In this document: positions 37,696-46,609 of the stretch, in pieces | Layout: the number at the start of each line of letters is the position of its first letter | How positions within the stretch are numbered: position 1 is the stretch's first letter | Origin: Enterocytospora artemiae | Lineage: Eukaryota; Microsporidia | DNA: 64,000 nt | Reading direction: 5' to 3' | NCBI GenBank assembly: GCA_038659295.1 | Contig: JASNGC010000003.1 | Coordinates: forward strand, 372,001 to 436,000 | The notes under the pieces: model-generated | What the model was told of the DNA's origin: nothing | The model's input: the letters and a program-made list of their open reading frames with translations, nothing else | Databases searched by the model: none | Program-made: the position numbers and the translations under genes

Positions 37696-39972
37696 TTATA
37701 TAATATCAAACTTCTTTTTCAGGAAAACAATAAGCTCTGCATGATCATCTTGAAGTTCATCCATAAAATACAGCTTCAATAGATCAATGGACTTCCTGGT
37801 CAAAACCGAGTATATTGTATCGTCAACTGAAAAGTGTCTATCTATGCATCTGGGGGTGTCATTTTTGCCGACTTCTATCTTTACAGCAACTTGCTTTCCC
37901 TTGTCTGCTTGATGGACTGGCTTCTTCTTTTCCTCAATAGACGTGACAACTCCCAGCCGAACAACCTCCTTGCCTTTAAATACACAGACTGGTGTATTTA
38001 TTTTTAGTATTCCCTTTTCAATTTCCACACCCAAAACCAACGGACTCCTTGCCATAAAAACACAGTTCGGAAGAATACGGAACTTAACTGGAAATATGGC
38101 CTCTGCTGCATTTTGTAATTTATCAGACTCCGACAAGGTATGGACGAAATTCTTATAGAAGTCTAACAGGTGGTAGATAATTGGGGCTACGAATACTCTT
38201 GTTGAAAGAGAATCGGCCAGTTCCTGAAGTTCTCTGTCGATGGGAACATCGAAGCTCAAAATAACACGGTTGAATTTGTTTGACATGGCAGAGCACTTCA
38301 AAACATCCTTTTTCCTGATTCTCCCTAGTGAGACTGATGCCACAGATACACCCTCCTTTTTCAAAAACGACAGGAGAGCCTCCATGGCTCCAAGTGTGGA
38401 TGCAGCAACATGAACACCTTCCTCCACAGTTTCTACATGTGACATAATTGATGACATGTCTTCCTCCAAAAGCTCCACTGCTTTGCTCTCTGACAACTCT
38501 TCATTAATCACATATACCTTCGAGCCTGCAAGTGCATTCTCAAGACCATTTGCAACAATCTTTATACCCATAGATGCTCGAACCCTCTTGACACTTTGGT
38601 ACATTGACTTCACTCTGAGCTCCTTAAGAGGTTGGGGAACCAAAAGGGTTCTAATCGTTGTAACAATTGGACCTTCAAATCCCGATACGCCAATCTTGTC
38701 ATTTTCTCTCAAAGTTCCATTGCTGAGAATCGCATCCAATGTAGCACCAAAACCCTCAACCTGCTTAACCTCCAGCACAGTACACTCAACGCACTCCTTA
38801 AGCCTCATCTTCTCAATCATATATTTGTGGGATAGGCTCAGAAACAATCGAATCAGATCCGGAATTCCCTCTCCTGAAACCGCAGATGTAGGAACAAGAG
38901 AAATATACTTCTTAGGATTATTGTTTTCGGAAAACAGAAGCGCATTCAGGCCCTGCTCTGCAAACTCACTGATAGTTCCACGAAGTAGTTTGTCAAACTC
39001 ACGCTTCGACTCATCTTTCTGGGCAGCCAGGCACTCTGAGAACTTTCTGTAAGACACAGAACTCCAATTGTAAATTCTGTCGATTTTGTTGAGGGCAACA
39101 ATAAATGGTGTTCTTTTCTGCTTTAGAAGTTGGATACTTTCAATGGTTTGTGGTTCCAGCCCATGAACAATGTCAACAACCAAAATGGCTAGGTCGCACA
39201 GAGATGATCCTCTTGAACGAAGGTTGCTAAACGACTCATGTCCAGGAGTATCAATAATCACAATTCCGGGCAAGTCTGGAATGGTGACACCACACTTGCT
39301 TGAAAGAACATTTGTTGGGAAGAATGTTGCTCCGATCTGTTGTGTTATACCACCTGCCTCAGACCCTTGAACATCAGACTCTCTTAATTTGTCCAATAGC
39401 TTGGTCTTCCCAGTGTCTACATGGCCTAAGATACAGCAAATTGGACTTTTAAATTCTGATTCTTTTAATTGAGTATCAGTGGCATCTTTCTCCGGAATAA
39501 CACTGGCCTTCTTGTCCTGCTTTGAAAATAGACCTAGCCTGTTAAAACTACTGATCATTTTGGTGGTCTTATTGTTCTCTTCGATTGTTACCTTGGCTTT
39601 TTCTTCTTCTATTCTTTTCCTCTCCTCAGCAGCCTTTCGCTTTACTGCTGCTTCTTTGGCCTGGATCTTTATTTCTTCAAGCCGTTTGGATTCCTCTTGT
39701 TTCTTTTGCTGAATAGCCCTCAATTGTGCAATTGAGATACCTTTCATCGGTTTGGAATTTGTTGTAGATGTAACGACCGTAACTTTCTTAGGAGCATTGT
39801 TTGGCCTGCGAGATGTTTCTCCATTCTTTATTCTAGACGAATCTTTTGGATCTGCATCGGTCATCTCACTGATGGTTTTTTCCTTTGAATTATCTAAATC
39901 CTGCTTGTCACCGTTGTTTCCAACTTTAGTAGGTTTATCTTTCTGCGGAGCATTTCTTCCTGTGCCAGACAT
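37696..39972 (-). CDS. FUN12: Translation initiation factor eIF5B
   Basis: The GTPase that joins the 60S subunit at the start codon (IF2 family). A Lys/Glu-rich N-terminal region (about 1-140, partly coiled) precedes the G-domain: GHVDTGKTKLLD at about 182-193, GGITQQIGATFFP for switch I, IDTPGHESF for G3 and ALNKIDRIYNW for G4. Domains II-IV follow, with the IF2 linker region and C-terminal cap near FMARSPLVLGVEI. The length of 758 residues is below the roughly 1000 of yeast, lost from the acidic/basic N-terminus. TCC lies upstream of the ATG, a weak version of the start signal. Confidence 0.95.
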   Translation of the reverse strand: MSGTGRNAPQKDKPTKVGNNGDKQDLDNSKEKTISEMTDADPKDSSRIKNGETSRRPNNAPKKVTVVTSTTNSKPMKGISIAQLRAIQQKKQEESKRLEEIKIQAKEAAVKRKAAEERKRIEEEKAKVTIEENNKTTKMISSFNRLGLFSKQDKKASVIPEKDATDTQLKESEFKSPICCILGHVDTGKTKLLDKLRESDVQGSEAGGITQQIGATFFPTNVLSSKCGVTIPDLPGIVIIDTPGHESFSNLRSRGSSLCDLAILVVDIVHGLEPQTIESIQLLKQKRTPFIVALNKIDRIYNWSSVSYRKFSECLAAQKDESKREFDKLLRGTISEFAEQGLNALLFSENNNPKKYISLVPTSAVSGEGIPDLIRLFLSLSHKYMIEKMRLKECVECTVLEVKQVEGFGATLDAILSNGTLRENDKIGVSGFEGPIVTTIRTLLVPQPLKELRVKSMYQSVKRVRASMGIKIVANGLENALAGSKVYVINEELSESKAVELLEEDMSSIMSHVETVEEGVHVAASTLGAMEALLSFLKKEGVSVASVSLGRIRKKDVLKCSAMSNKFNRVILSFDVPIDRELQELADSLSTRVFVAPIIYHLLDFYKNFVHTLSESDKLQNAAEAIFPVKFRILPNCVFMARSPLVLGVEIEKGILKINTPVCVFKGKEVVRLGVVTSIEEKKKPVHQADKGKQVAVKIEVGKNDTPRCIDRHFSVDDTIYSVLTRKSIDLLKLYFMDELQDDHAELIVFLKKKFDII

Positions 39973-40289
39973 TTATGGATAAATTTTTTTGTTTTTTGAT
40001 GACTTATTAGTGCTATAGTAAGAGAATAAGCTATTAAAATGGGATATTAGGACTTTTAGTAAGAATAAAGGTAAATTCGTATAGAAAAATCTTAATATTA
40101 CATAACTCTGTCTCATATCTTGGTGTTTGAATACTCTGGGCATAACTGTCCTAATAGAGTTTATTGAGACAGACGGATGGTGGAAGATCAATAACATTGA
40201 CTCACACATGAAAACTCACCATTCATAGACGGTGAAAGACCATTGTTTAAACAGAAACAAATTCTCATAATTTCTAGTTATTTATTTAC
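39973..40289. other. AT-rich intergenic gap
   Basis: These 317 bases lie between the eIF5B start and the 3' end of the Sft2-like gene. A 78-codon minus-strand frame (39973-40209) starts with ATG but has no CCC signal or recognisable content and ends exactly at the eIF5B start. I regard it as chance. Probably the promoter/leader of eIF5B. Confidence 0.4.
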
Positions 40290-40820
40290 CTACCTTGATA
40301 AGATCATGCTCATAATACTTGATAATCCAAAAGTTCCGCCCGGGATAAATGTGATTCCAAAACTAACACATGATATAACCTGCACTATCAGCAGCATCAA
40401 CTTAAATATGTAATTGACTGAAGATGAGAAATACAAAGTTACACACGTCGTGACGATGAACGAGACGGAATATGGCCTCTTGCTTGGTTTAAATAGATCC
40501 ATCATGTATGTCTTGAATCCCTTTATGAACCCAAACATGATGAAGAACATGAGGTTGCTAAAAGCATATGGAAAGGCGAATTTGGATGGATTTGTAATGG
40601 AGTAAACTATATTTGTGATTGCATAAACGAAGGAAAGGACTCCCAGAACGAGGCAAACAAAGAAAGCAGTAAACCTCTGAGTAAGTGATAGTCCAAAATG
40701 CTCCACATTGAACTTCCTGGTTTCAAAGAACTTGCTGTTGTTCAGTGGAATTTCATAAAACGACTTCTTTCTGCCATTCAAGGCTGCTTGAAGTGGGTCA
40801 GTTTCGCTATTCTTCAACAT
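40290..40820 (-). CDS. SFT2: Sft2-like Golgi traffic membrane protein
   Basis: A small tetraspanning protein of the Got1/Sft2 family, needed for vesicle fusion at the Golgi. Within 176 residues the conserved LSLTQRFTAFFVCLVLGVLS start of the membrane domain is followed by PSKFAFPYAFSNLMFF, the FIKGF turn, SVSFIVTTCVTLYFS, and the C-terminal FIPGGTFGLSSI, which corresponds to the family's yiPGG..gl. A cytosolic N-terminus of about 45 residues precedes. A GGGG tract (complement of 40825-40828) lies close to the ATG, an example of the alternative G-type start signal. Confidence 0.85.
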   Translation of the reverse strand: MLKNSETDPLQAALNGRKKSFYEIPLNNSKFFETRKFNVEHFGLSLTQRFTAFFVCLVLGVLSFVYAITNIVYSITNPSKFAFPYAFSNLMFFIMFGFIKGFKTYMMDLFKPSKRPYSVSFIVTTCVTLYFSSSVNYIFKLMLLIVQVISCVSFGITFIPGGTFGLSSIMSMILSR

Positions 40821-41414
40821 TGATGCCCCTTTGGAAAAAAATATTTTTATAGAAATGTTTCAAAAAAATAATAAACATAAAGGAGAATAAATTTTTGAAA
40901 CCAAAAACCATCGGGATGATCACAACATACAGGCATATTGCTTTTTCCAAAGTGTATATTTACATTTAAGTCATTAATTTCCATAATTGGAATATTGATG
41001 ATTGATGCAAATATGATATTTTAAACCGTATTCGGATTTATCGTGTCTCATCTGTCCAGTTCGCATTCTATGCCATCAATATCTACGAATCAAATGTTGG
41101 ATTTTGTGGATTTGTTATGTGATAACATTTAACTTGCATAAAGTTATTCGTAAGCCCAAGATTACTTATTTTGGAATCTTACCCTGTATCAATGGCAAAA
41201 CATGATTTAGTCTTTTATTACAGCTAAATCTATTCAACAAACACTGGAAAATCTCCACTCTTTCATGAGATTATTCTTATATTAGAAGCTTGCAATCAGC
41301 TGTGCTCTATATAGAATACTGTATTATTAATTAGTTGTCTAGGATTGGGTATTTCACTTGATAGATGTATAATTCTGATAGAAGTGATACTTCACATTCT
41401 ATTCTATCCCCAAA
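40821..41414. other. Largest gene-free gap with divergent promoters
   Basis: These 594 bases separate divergent genes, so they hold two promoters. They end in CCCC at 41408-41411 just before the next ATG. There is no frame of useful length and no tRNA. Nothing matches 5S rRNA or the U6 ACAGAGA core. A spliceosomal, SRP or RNase P/MRP RNA too divergent to see by eye could be here; this is speculation. Confidence 0.45.
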
Positions 41415-43355
41415 ATGCCAAAATATAAGCAGTTCTCTGAGTATGAAGGTTCAAATATAGGGCAGCAACGAACTGCTCCCGGATCTAGAGAAGTAGTGTC
41501 TGATTTAAAGGTTTATGGTGAAATCGATTTTCTAGAATCTCATTTCGAAAATAAAACTGTTCCGGAGTGTATCCAAAGGTTTTTTGAAAGCTCCTCACCA
41601 ATAGTAAGAAAGTTGGCCTTTACAATTTTTAACCAAAATTTTCTAAAAGCTGGTCCTTTGGGAAAATATAATTTATACCTAGGGAATCCAAACTCAATTT
41701 TTACCAATGATGATATAACACAGGGTGTTTGTATTAATAGTAAGACGTCACAGCGTGGGCTAAACTCTCTTAACTCAGCCGATATAGAATCAATCATTCA
41801 GCAGATGATCCACGATCCGTTTTATAAGGTGAGACTATTATCAATAGCCCATATAAAGGACCTGGGGATTTTGCTAAAGCTTCTGAAAGACCAGAATACA
41901 GACATTAAGTTGGCCATCTTAAAAAGAATCGGAGAACTGGAACAAGACCAGCTTTCAGAGAAGCTTTTGGGCAGTCTCTGTCACCTGATTAACGACAGGG
42001 ATGTGTCCGTAAGAAAAGAATTTAGCAGGGTTTTGAGCAAGTTTCATTCGTCTGATGAATCATTTTGCAGTAGGCTTTTTGATAAAAACGACATTGGACT
42101 CTTTGTCTATGGGGCTGAAGATGAGATCGATGTCGTCAGAAAAAATATCATTAAAGCTGTGGGAAACTTTCCGATCCCAACCGGAATCGATTATCTGATT
42201 GATATGCTAAATGAGGAGTCGGAAGATATAAGAGTGGCCATACTAGTTGCACTGAGAGCATGCACTAGAATGCAGAATATAAACAAGCTATCTATTAATA
42301 AGAGCCAGGCGAAATATATTTTGAATATGATTGAGGAGTCAAATGCAATCATGCAAAGGAATATTTTGAAGATCATTTCTCGGATTAAATATGTTGATAC
42401 AGAAATATTCTTTGACCTGTATGGGAGAAATAATGTAGAAGATCGCTACAAGTTCCCTTGCCTGATAGCCATTGTTAAAAACAACCCAGACATATTTTCG
42501 GAATATTTGCATCTAAAATTTTCTCCGGCCATAGACCATCAGCTACAACTATCGGATCGCAAATATGTTGGCAATCTGTTAATTGCATTTTCTCTGAGGA
42601 GAGATATTGCCAGTTGCTGCAGAAGATTGAAGGAGGACTTCAAATTTATTAAATTAAAAATCTTTAGTGGTAAAAAGAACATAAATCCTTCAAAACTGTA
42701 TAGGGATCTGGAGGAGTGTGGTATGGTTAAGCATGGTAAATTGGAAATGGATATTTCCAAAGAAATAGATCATTTTTGCAGCATCAAATCAAATTTAACA
42801 TTTAACTCTAACGATTCGGAAGAACTATTTAGAATAATCTTTAGGATTTACAGGAGTCGGTGCAATGGTAAGAATTATGGCATAAAATACGCTGGAGTAC
42901 CTGGCAACTTTGATCACAAAAGAATGAAGATAGCTTCAAGCAGTGCATCTGAGACCACAAAGTCGTTAAATTCAGACTCAAGCTCCGACTTTTTTGGAAT
43001 TTTTCGGTATCGATTCTCAATCCCCCAAAGTTTGGCAGACTACACAAGAATTTCGAAAATAGATTATATTCTTAGTACTCCAGGCATTGTGTACAGGAAT
43101 CCAAACTGTTATGTGTGTTTTAGAGCAGCTATGGCCATCAGTAAGCCACTCGAGCAAGGGCAGATGAAAAATATCAAATTAGCAGTTACAGACTCGACAA
43201 ATATAATATACTTTGACTTTGCAACCAGTGCTAATATCTCGATTCTAACTAACTGTACCAGTATAGTATGTTTCATGGCCCTGATTTCAGATTTGGGAAT
43301 ATTTGATCTAACCCCAAGGAAGACGGTAGCTATTGAAGCCATCACATACTCGTGA
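41415..43355 (+). CDS. HEAT-repeat protein, Integrator subunit 4-like
   Basis: A 646-residue protein. Residues about 45-330 form HEAT repeats with the typical D..VR pattern: SPIVRKLA, YKVRLLSI, TDIKLAIL, VSVRKEFS, DVVRKNII and EDIRVAIL. A helical middle, then a polar linker (about 495-535), lead to a beta-rich C-terminal domain (about 540-645) that starts TPGIVYRNPNCYVCF and ends TPRKTVAIEAI. HEAT repeats plus a terminal beta-domain of this form resemble INTS4, the scaffold of the Integrator cleavage module (related in role to symplekin). The resemblance is by pattern and not secure. CCCC four bases before the ATG fixes the start. Confidence 0.72.
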   Translation: MPKYKQFSEYEGSNIGQQRTAPGSREVVSDLKVYGEIDFLESHFENKTVPECIQRFFESSSPIVRKLAFTIFNQNFLKAGPLGKYNLYLGNPNSIFTNDDITQGVCINSKTSQRGLNSLNSADIESIIQQMIHDPFYKVRLLSIAHIKDLGILLKLLKDQNTDIKLAILKRIGELEQDQLSEKLLGSLCHLINDRDVSVRKEFSRVLSKFHSSDESFCSRLFDKNDIGLFVYGAEDEIDVVRKNIIKAVGNFPIPTGIDYLIDMLNEESEDIRVAILVALRACTRMQNINKLSINKSQAKYILNMIEESNAIMQRNILKIISRIKYVDTEIFFDLYGRNNVEDRYKFPCLIAIVKNNPDIFSEYLHLKFSPAIDHQLQLSDRKYVGNLLIAFSLRRDIASCCRRLKEDFKFIKLKIFSGKKNINPSKLYRDLEECGMVKHGKLEMDISKEIDHFCSIKSNLTFNSNDSEELFRIIFRIYRSRCNGKNYGIKYAGVPGNFDHKRMKIASSSASETTKSLNSDSSSDFFGIFRYRFSIPQSLADYTRISKIDYILSTPGIVYRNPNCYVCFRAAMAISKPLEQGQMKNIKLAVTDSTNIIYFDFATSANISILTNCTSIVCFMALISDLGIFDLTPRKTVAIEAITYS

Positions 43356-43623
43356 AGTATTACTTAGACAAGCCAGGTTGGTTTCGGTTCTAAATCTTTA
43401 CAAAATTAGAAGCGGTGGAATTCCTTGTAGTATGTTCCAAATCAGGATCGCTCAGAATTCAGTCACCCTTCAGCAGGTTCGATTATTTGGTGCCTCAGAA
43501 TTGTTCACTGATATAAGGTTCTTGGGAATTGTATACTTTATTGCCTGAACTTTGCAGGGTTATAATCAAAAAGTGTTTTTCTCAGATGCAGAGCAAAAAT
43601 AACACTTAGTTTTTTACCCCAAT

Positions 43624-43893
43624 ATGAGTGCTCAGACAACGGCAATAAAAAGCTTCAAGAGTAAGGATAAGCAAAGAATAAGAAAGCTCAGGGGGGCGGT
43701 TGTAGATGCAGAGTCTACCCTTGCTTTTACTGCCATACAGGTGCTTTTTCTTTCTTTGGCTTTTATTTTTATGGTTCTTTGCTTGCATATGGTGACCAAG
43801 CTGGTTCCATCCACCTCTCCAATAGAACTGTTTGCGTCTGTCATAGTTATTTGTGCTTCTTTGGGCATCTATGCATATTTGAACCAAAAATAA
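43624..43893 (+). CDS. Small ER-type membrane protein, Sec61 beta-like
   Basis: An 89-residue protein with a basic N-terminus (about 9-25) and a membrane segment IQVLFLSLAFIFMVLCLHM (about 39-57) that resembles the tail anchor of Sec61 beta ('v.VlvmsL.Fi..v..LH'). Unlike Sec61 beta, a second hydrophobic segment (about 67-85) follows. Sec61 alpha lies 1.1 kb downstream, but adjacency means little in such a dense genome. TTTTTACCCC precedes the ATG. It could also be another two-span ER protein. The gap before it (43356-43623) contains a frame without ATG and nothing I can assign. Confidence 0.7.
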   Translation: MSAQTTAIKSFKSKDKQRIRKLRGAVVDAESTLAFTAIQVLFLSLAFIFMVLCLHMVTKLVPSTSPIELFASVIVICASLGIYAYLNQK

Positions 43894-43947
43894 ATCTATT
43901 CAATTGTTTGTTTGTGTTGGTTTTCTTCCACCTTCATTTTTTTCCTC

Positions 43948-44628
43948 ATGTATCACGAGTTCAATGACAGAGACAAAATTGCAGAGCAGCTGGATAGATC
44001 GCTTGGGCCAGAATTTCTGAGCTATAGGCCAGGATGCAATGGAATAAAGCTTACATATGTCGAAGGGTGGTTGATTATAAGTATTGCAAACCAAGTGTTT
44101 GGATTCGATGGCTGGTCTTCGGAAATAAAATCGGTTACGCAGGAATACAGTGATTGTAAGGACGGGAAGATATCTGTTGGATATTCTAGTCTCTGCCGTG
44201 TTACTCTTAAAAACGGTGTGTTTAAGGAGGATGTGGGGTTTGGGAGTGCAGACAACCAAAGAGTTCTTGGGTCTGCAATTGAGAAGGCAAAAAAAGAGGC
44301 GGTTACAGATTCCCTCAAGCGTGCACTAAGACAATTTGGGAATGCGTTGGGGAACTGTTGCTATGATAAGGAGTTTTTAAGGAATATTTCCAAATTACAA
44401 AATTCGAAGCTAGGTAAGTTCGATAGTAGTAAACTGCTGAAAAGAAGCGATTTGGACAACATAAAGGATGATATTGCAAATCAGGATGATGAAATCGGTT
44501 GCATTAGTATATCAAAGAAGAGACAAGCCCATAACGGCAAATTTATTGAGGATCATAATGTTAGTCAGGATGACGAAAAAGTAGGCGATTCCTTTGATGA
44601 CGGAGACTTATTCGACTCTCATCAATAA
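43948..44628 (+). CDS. RAD52: Rad52 recombination mediator
   Basis: Anneals single strands and promotes homologous recombination. The conserved N-terminal annealing domain fills most of the 226 residues: LDRSLGPEFLSYRPG, KLTYVEGWLIISIANQVFGFDGWSSEI, then DVGFGS, AIEKAKKEAVTDSLKRALRQFGNALGNCCYDKEF. The C-terminal RPA/Rad51-binding part is reduced to an acidic Asp/Ser tail of about 70 residues. The start is taken as the ATG at 43948 with TTTCCTC before it. The longer frame begins at TTG. Confidence 0.95.
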   Translation: MYHEFNDRDKIAEQLDRSLGPEFLSYRPGCNGIKLTYVEGWLIISIANQVFGFDGWSSEIKSVTQEYSDCKDGKISVGYSSLCRVTLKNGVFKEDVGFGSADNQRVLGSAIEKAKKEAVTDSLKRALRQFGNALGNCCYDKEFLRNISKLQNSKLGKFDSSKLLKRSDLDNIKDDIANQDDEIGCISISKKRQAHNGKFIEDHNVSQDDEKVGDSFDDGDLFDSHQ

Positions 44629-44999
44629 CAGTCAGAAATGGATCGGATTTAATGGTGAACCAAAAATCATTAATTGACTGAGAAGTGAGTGGGAATGTAG
44701 AGGTCTGAAAAACTGGTTTATTTCTTATGGCTCCACCCAAGCAACCATGAAAATCAAGGACAATCAGATATTTTATATCAAACTGGAATTATATAGAATG
44801 TTGCCCGATATAAATATTTCAGAATATATACTAATGAAAAACGCATAGTTGATAGAAATAGCTTTACTTTTAATCCTTTATAAAAATCCCTGCATCATTA
44901 ATGATTCTTTTGAATTCTTCTTAAAGAGTTTTGTCAACTACATGCATGTGACTTTGTTTGCTTTCTATTTTGAAAAAAATCTTTTTTTATTTTACCCCA
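44629..44999. other. Intergenic gap upstream of SEC61 with a short ORF
   Basis: This 371-base gap holds one ATG-started frame of 33 codons (44747-44848) preceded by CACCC, and an overlapping seven-codon frame (44728-44751, MAPPKQP). Neither is recognisable. The gap ends with TTTTACCCCAA directly before the SEC61 start. Confidence 0.4.
44991..44999 (+). promoter_or_regulatory. TTTACCCCA start-proximal signal of SEC61
   Basis: A clear example of the shared element: a T-rich tract followed by CCCC (44995-44998), one base from the ATG. Equivalent CCC(C) tracts occur before about 28 genes, for example 22532-22536, 34186-34190, 41408-41411 and 43617-43620. In microsporidia this signal lies at or near the transcription start and gives very short 5' leaders. 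Confidence 0.75.
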
Positions 45000-46460
45000 A
45001 TGCAACAAACAAATCATTCGAAAGTAAGGGAAAGAGGGTTCTTCGAAAAATCCCTGCTACTTGTCAAGCCTTTTGCTTCTGTCATACCGGAGGTCAAGTC
45101 TCCTACCAGGTCTTTGGGCCTTAATGACAAGTTAACTTGGACCACCATGGCAATTCTTATATATTCAGTAGCCTCTCAGATTCCGTTGTTCGGGATTGTA
45201 AATACATCCTCAAAGGATCCACTTGGCTGGCTGAGGGTGATAATGGCATCGAATAGAGGTACTCTTATGGATCTGGGTATTACTCCTGTGCTGACATCAT
45301 CTATGATCATGCAGATTCTTACGCTTACTGGAATGGTAGTCCCTGATTTTTCAATCAAGGAGGACAAGATGCTCTACGAGTGTTTACAAAAACTTATCAG
45401 TCTTTTGATTACAATACTTCAAGCAATCTTGCAGATATCCACAGGATTGTATGGGCTTCCGGAAAACATCCCGATGGCACACAAATGTATAATTTTCATC
45501 CAGTTGTTCATTTCAGGTCTTATTATTGTTTTGTTGGATGAGATGCTCCAGAAGGGCTATGGATATGGCAATGGAGTTAATTTGTTTATTGTGGCAAATG
45601 TCTGCGAGAGAATTGTCTGGTCCGCATTTTCACCCAGGGTGTTTTATACGGGTAGGGGAATGGAATTTGAGGGATGTTTGGTTTCCCTTGTTCATGTAAT
45701 TTTCGCAAGAAGAAACAAGTTTTCGGCACTCTATGAAGTTTTTTTCAGAGAAAACCTGCCCAATTTGTGCCAATTTCTGTACACTCTGATTATTTTTGCA
45801 TTTGTGGTTTATATTCAGCAGCTAAAGGTAAACTTGAATGTGTATTCTTTGAAGCAGAAGGGTGTCAGCGAATTGTTTCCGATTCATTTACTTTACACCT
45901 CATCGACGCCCATTGTTGTCCAGGGGCAGCTTATTGCACAGTTTTCAAGTCTTTCCAGATTCCTTTACAGTAAGTTTCCAAAGAACATCTTTGTACGGAT
46001 TATGGGTTCTTGGGAAATGCAATTTAAAAAAGGGATGGTTCCCACAGGTGGTATATCCTATTTTATCACACCTCCAACATCTTTCTATGATGGAATAAAG
46101 AGACCCATATATTTTGTGACATATCTTGTTTTGACATTTGCCACTGCGGCGGTTATGAGTAAAAGCTGGTTAGACAGCCATGAGGACACCCCAGAGAAGG
46201 TTGCTGAACGGTTCAAAGATCAGAGTATCCAGATTAAGGGGATTAGAGAGTCGAATACAGTAGAAAAGCTCAGGGAGTACATCCCTGCAGCAGCAATCCT
46301 CTCTGGACTCATAACATCCTTTGTTATCGTATTTTGTGACATTACATCCACCATTGGTTCTGGAACCAATATGTTTTTAGCTGCCAGTATTATAAACCAA
46401 TATGTTAAGTTAGTTGTCAAGGAAACTGCAGAAATGTCTGGAAAAGTATATATTGAATAA
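45000..46460 (+). CDS. SEC61: Protein translocon subunit Sec61 alpha
   Basis: The channel-forming subunit of the ER translocon, 486 residues with about ten membrane spans. Visible signatures include IPEVKSPTR after the N-terminal amphipathic helix, the plug region after QIPLFGI, LMDLGITPVLTSSMIMQ, GYGYGNGVNLF, the cytosolic loop ending in RDQS-like FKDQSIQIKGIRE, and AAILSGL near the last span. The open frame begins 14 codons upstream, but the ATG at 45000 sits right after the CCCC signal. With SPC3, Sft2 and the Sec61 beta-like gene it makes a loose group of secretory genes in 34-46 kb. Confidence 0.96.
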   Translation: MQQTNHSKVRERGFFEKSLLLVKPFASVIPEVKSPTRSLGLNDKLTWTTMAILIYSVASQIPLFGIVNTSSKDPLGWLRVIMASNRGTLMDLGITPVLTSSMIMQILTLTGMVVPDFSIKEDKMLYECLQKLISLLITILQAILQISTGLYGLPENIPMAHKCIIFIQLFISGLIIVLLDEMLQKGYGYGNGVNLFIVANVCERIVWSAFSPRVFYTGRGMEFEGCLVSLVHVIFARRNKFSALYEVFFRENLPNLCQFLYTLIIFAFVVYIQQLKVNLNVYSLKQKGVSELFPIHLLYTSSTPIVVQGQLIAQFSSLSRFLYSKFPKNIFVRIMGSWEMQFKKGMVPTGGISYFITPPTSFYDGIKRPIYFVTYLVLTFATAAVMSKSWLDSHEDTPEKVAERFKDQSIQIKGIRESNTVEKLREYIPAAAILSGLITSFVIVFCDITSTIGSGTNMFLAASIINQYVKLVVKETAEMSGKVYIE

Positions 46461-46609
46461 TTAAATACATTGGAGAGAACAAATTAAATATTGATTTAAG
46501 TCGGGCATATCGAATAGCCAACCATTCATTAAATGATATTTAACTTGCAGAAGGCTGATTTTATTCATTGATTTTGTACAATACCGTCTTTGGTAAATGT
46601 CGGTGCTTT

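Noticed and set aside
39973..40209. 78-codon minus-strand ORF upstream of eIF5B
   Set aside because: No start signal, AT-driven composition, ends exactly at the eIF5B ATG.
43333..43548. Frameshifted C-terminal extension of the HEAT/INTS4-like protein
   Set aside because: The frame lacks ATG, and the protein already ends with an INTS4-like terminal strand, so the downstream stretch is probably non-coding.
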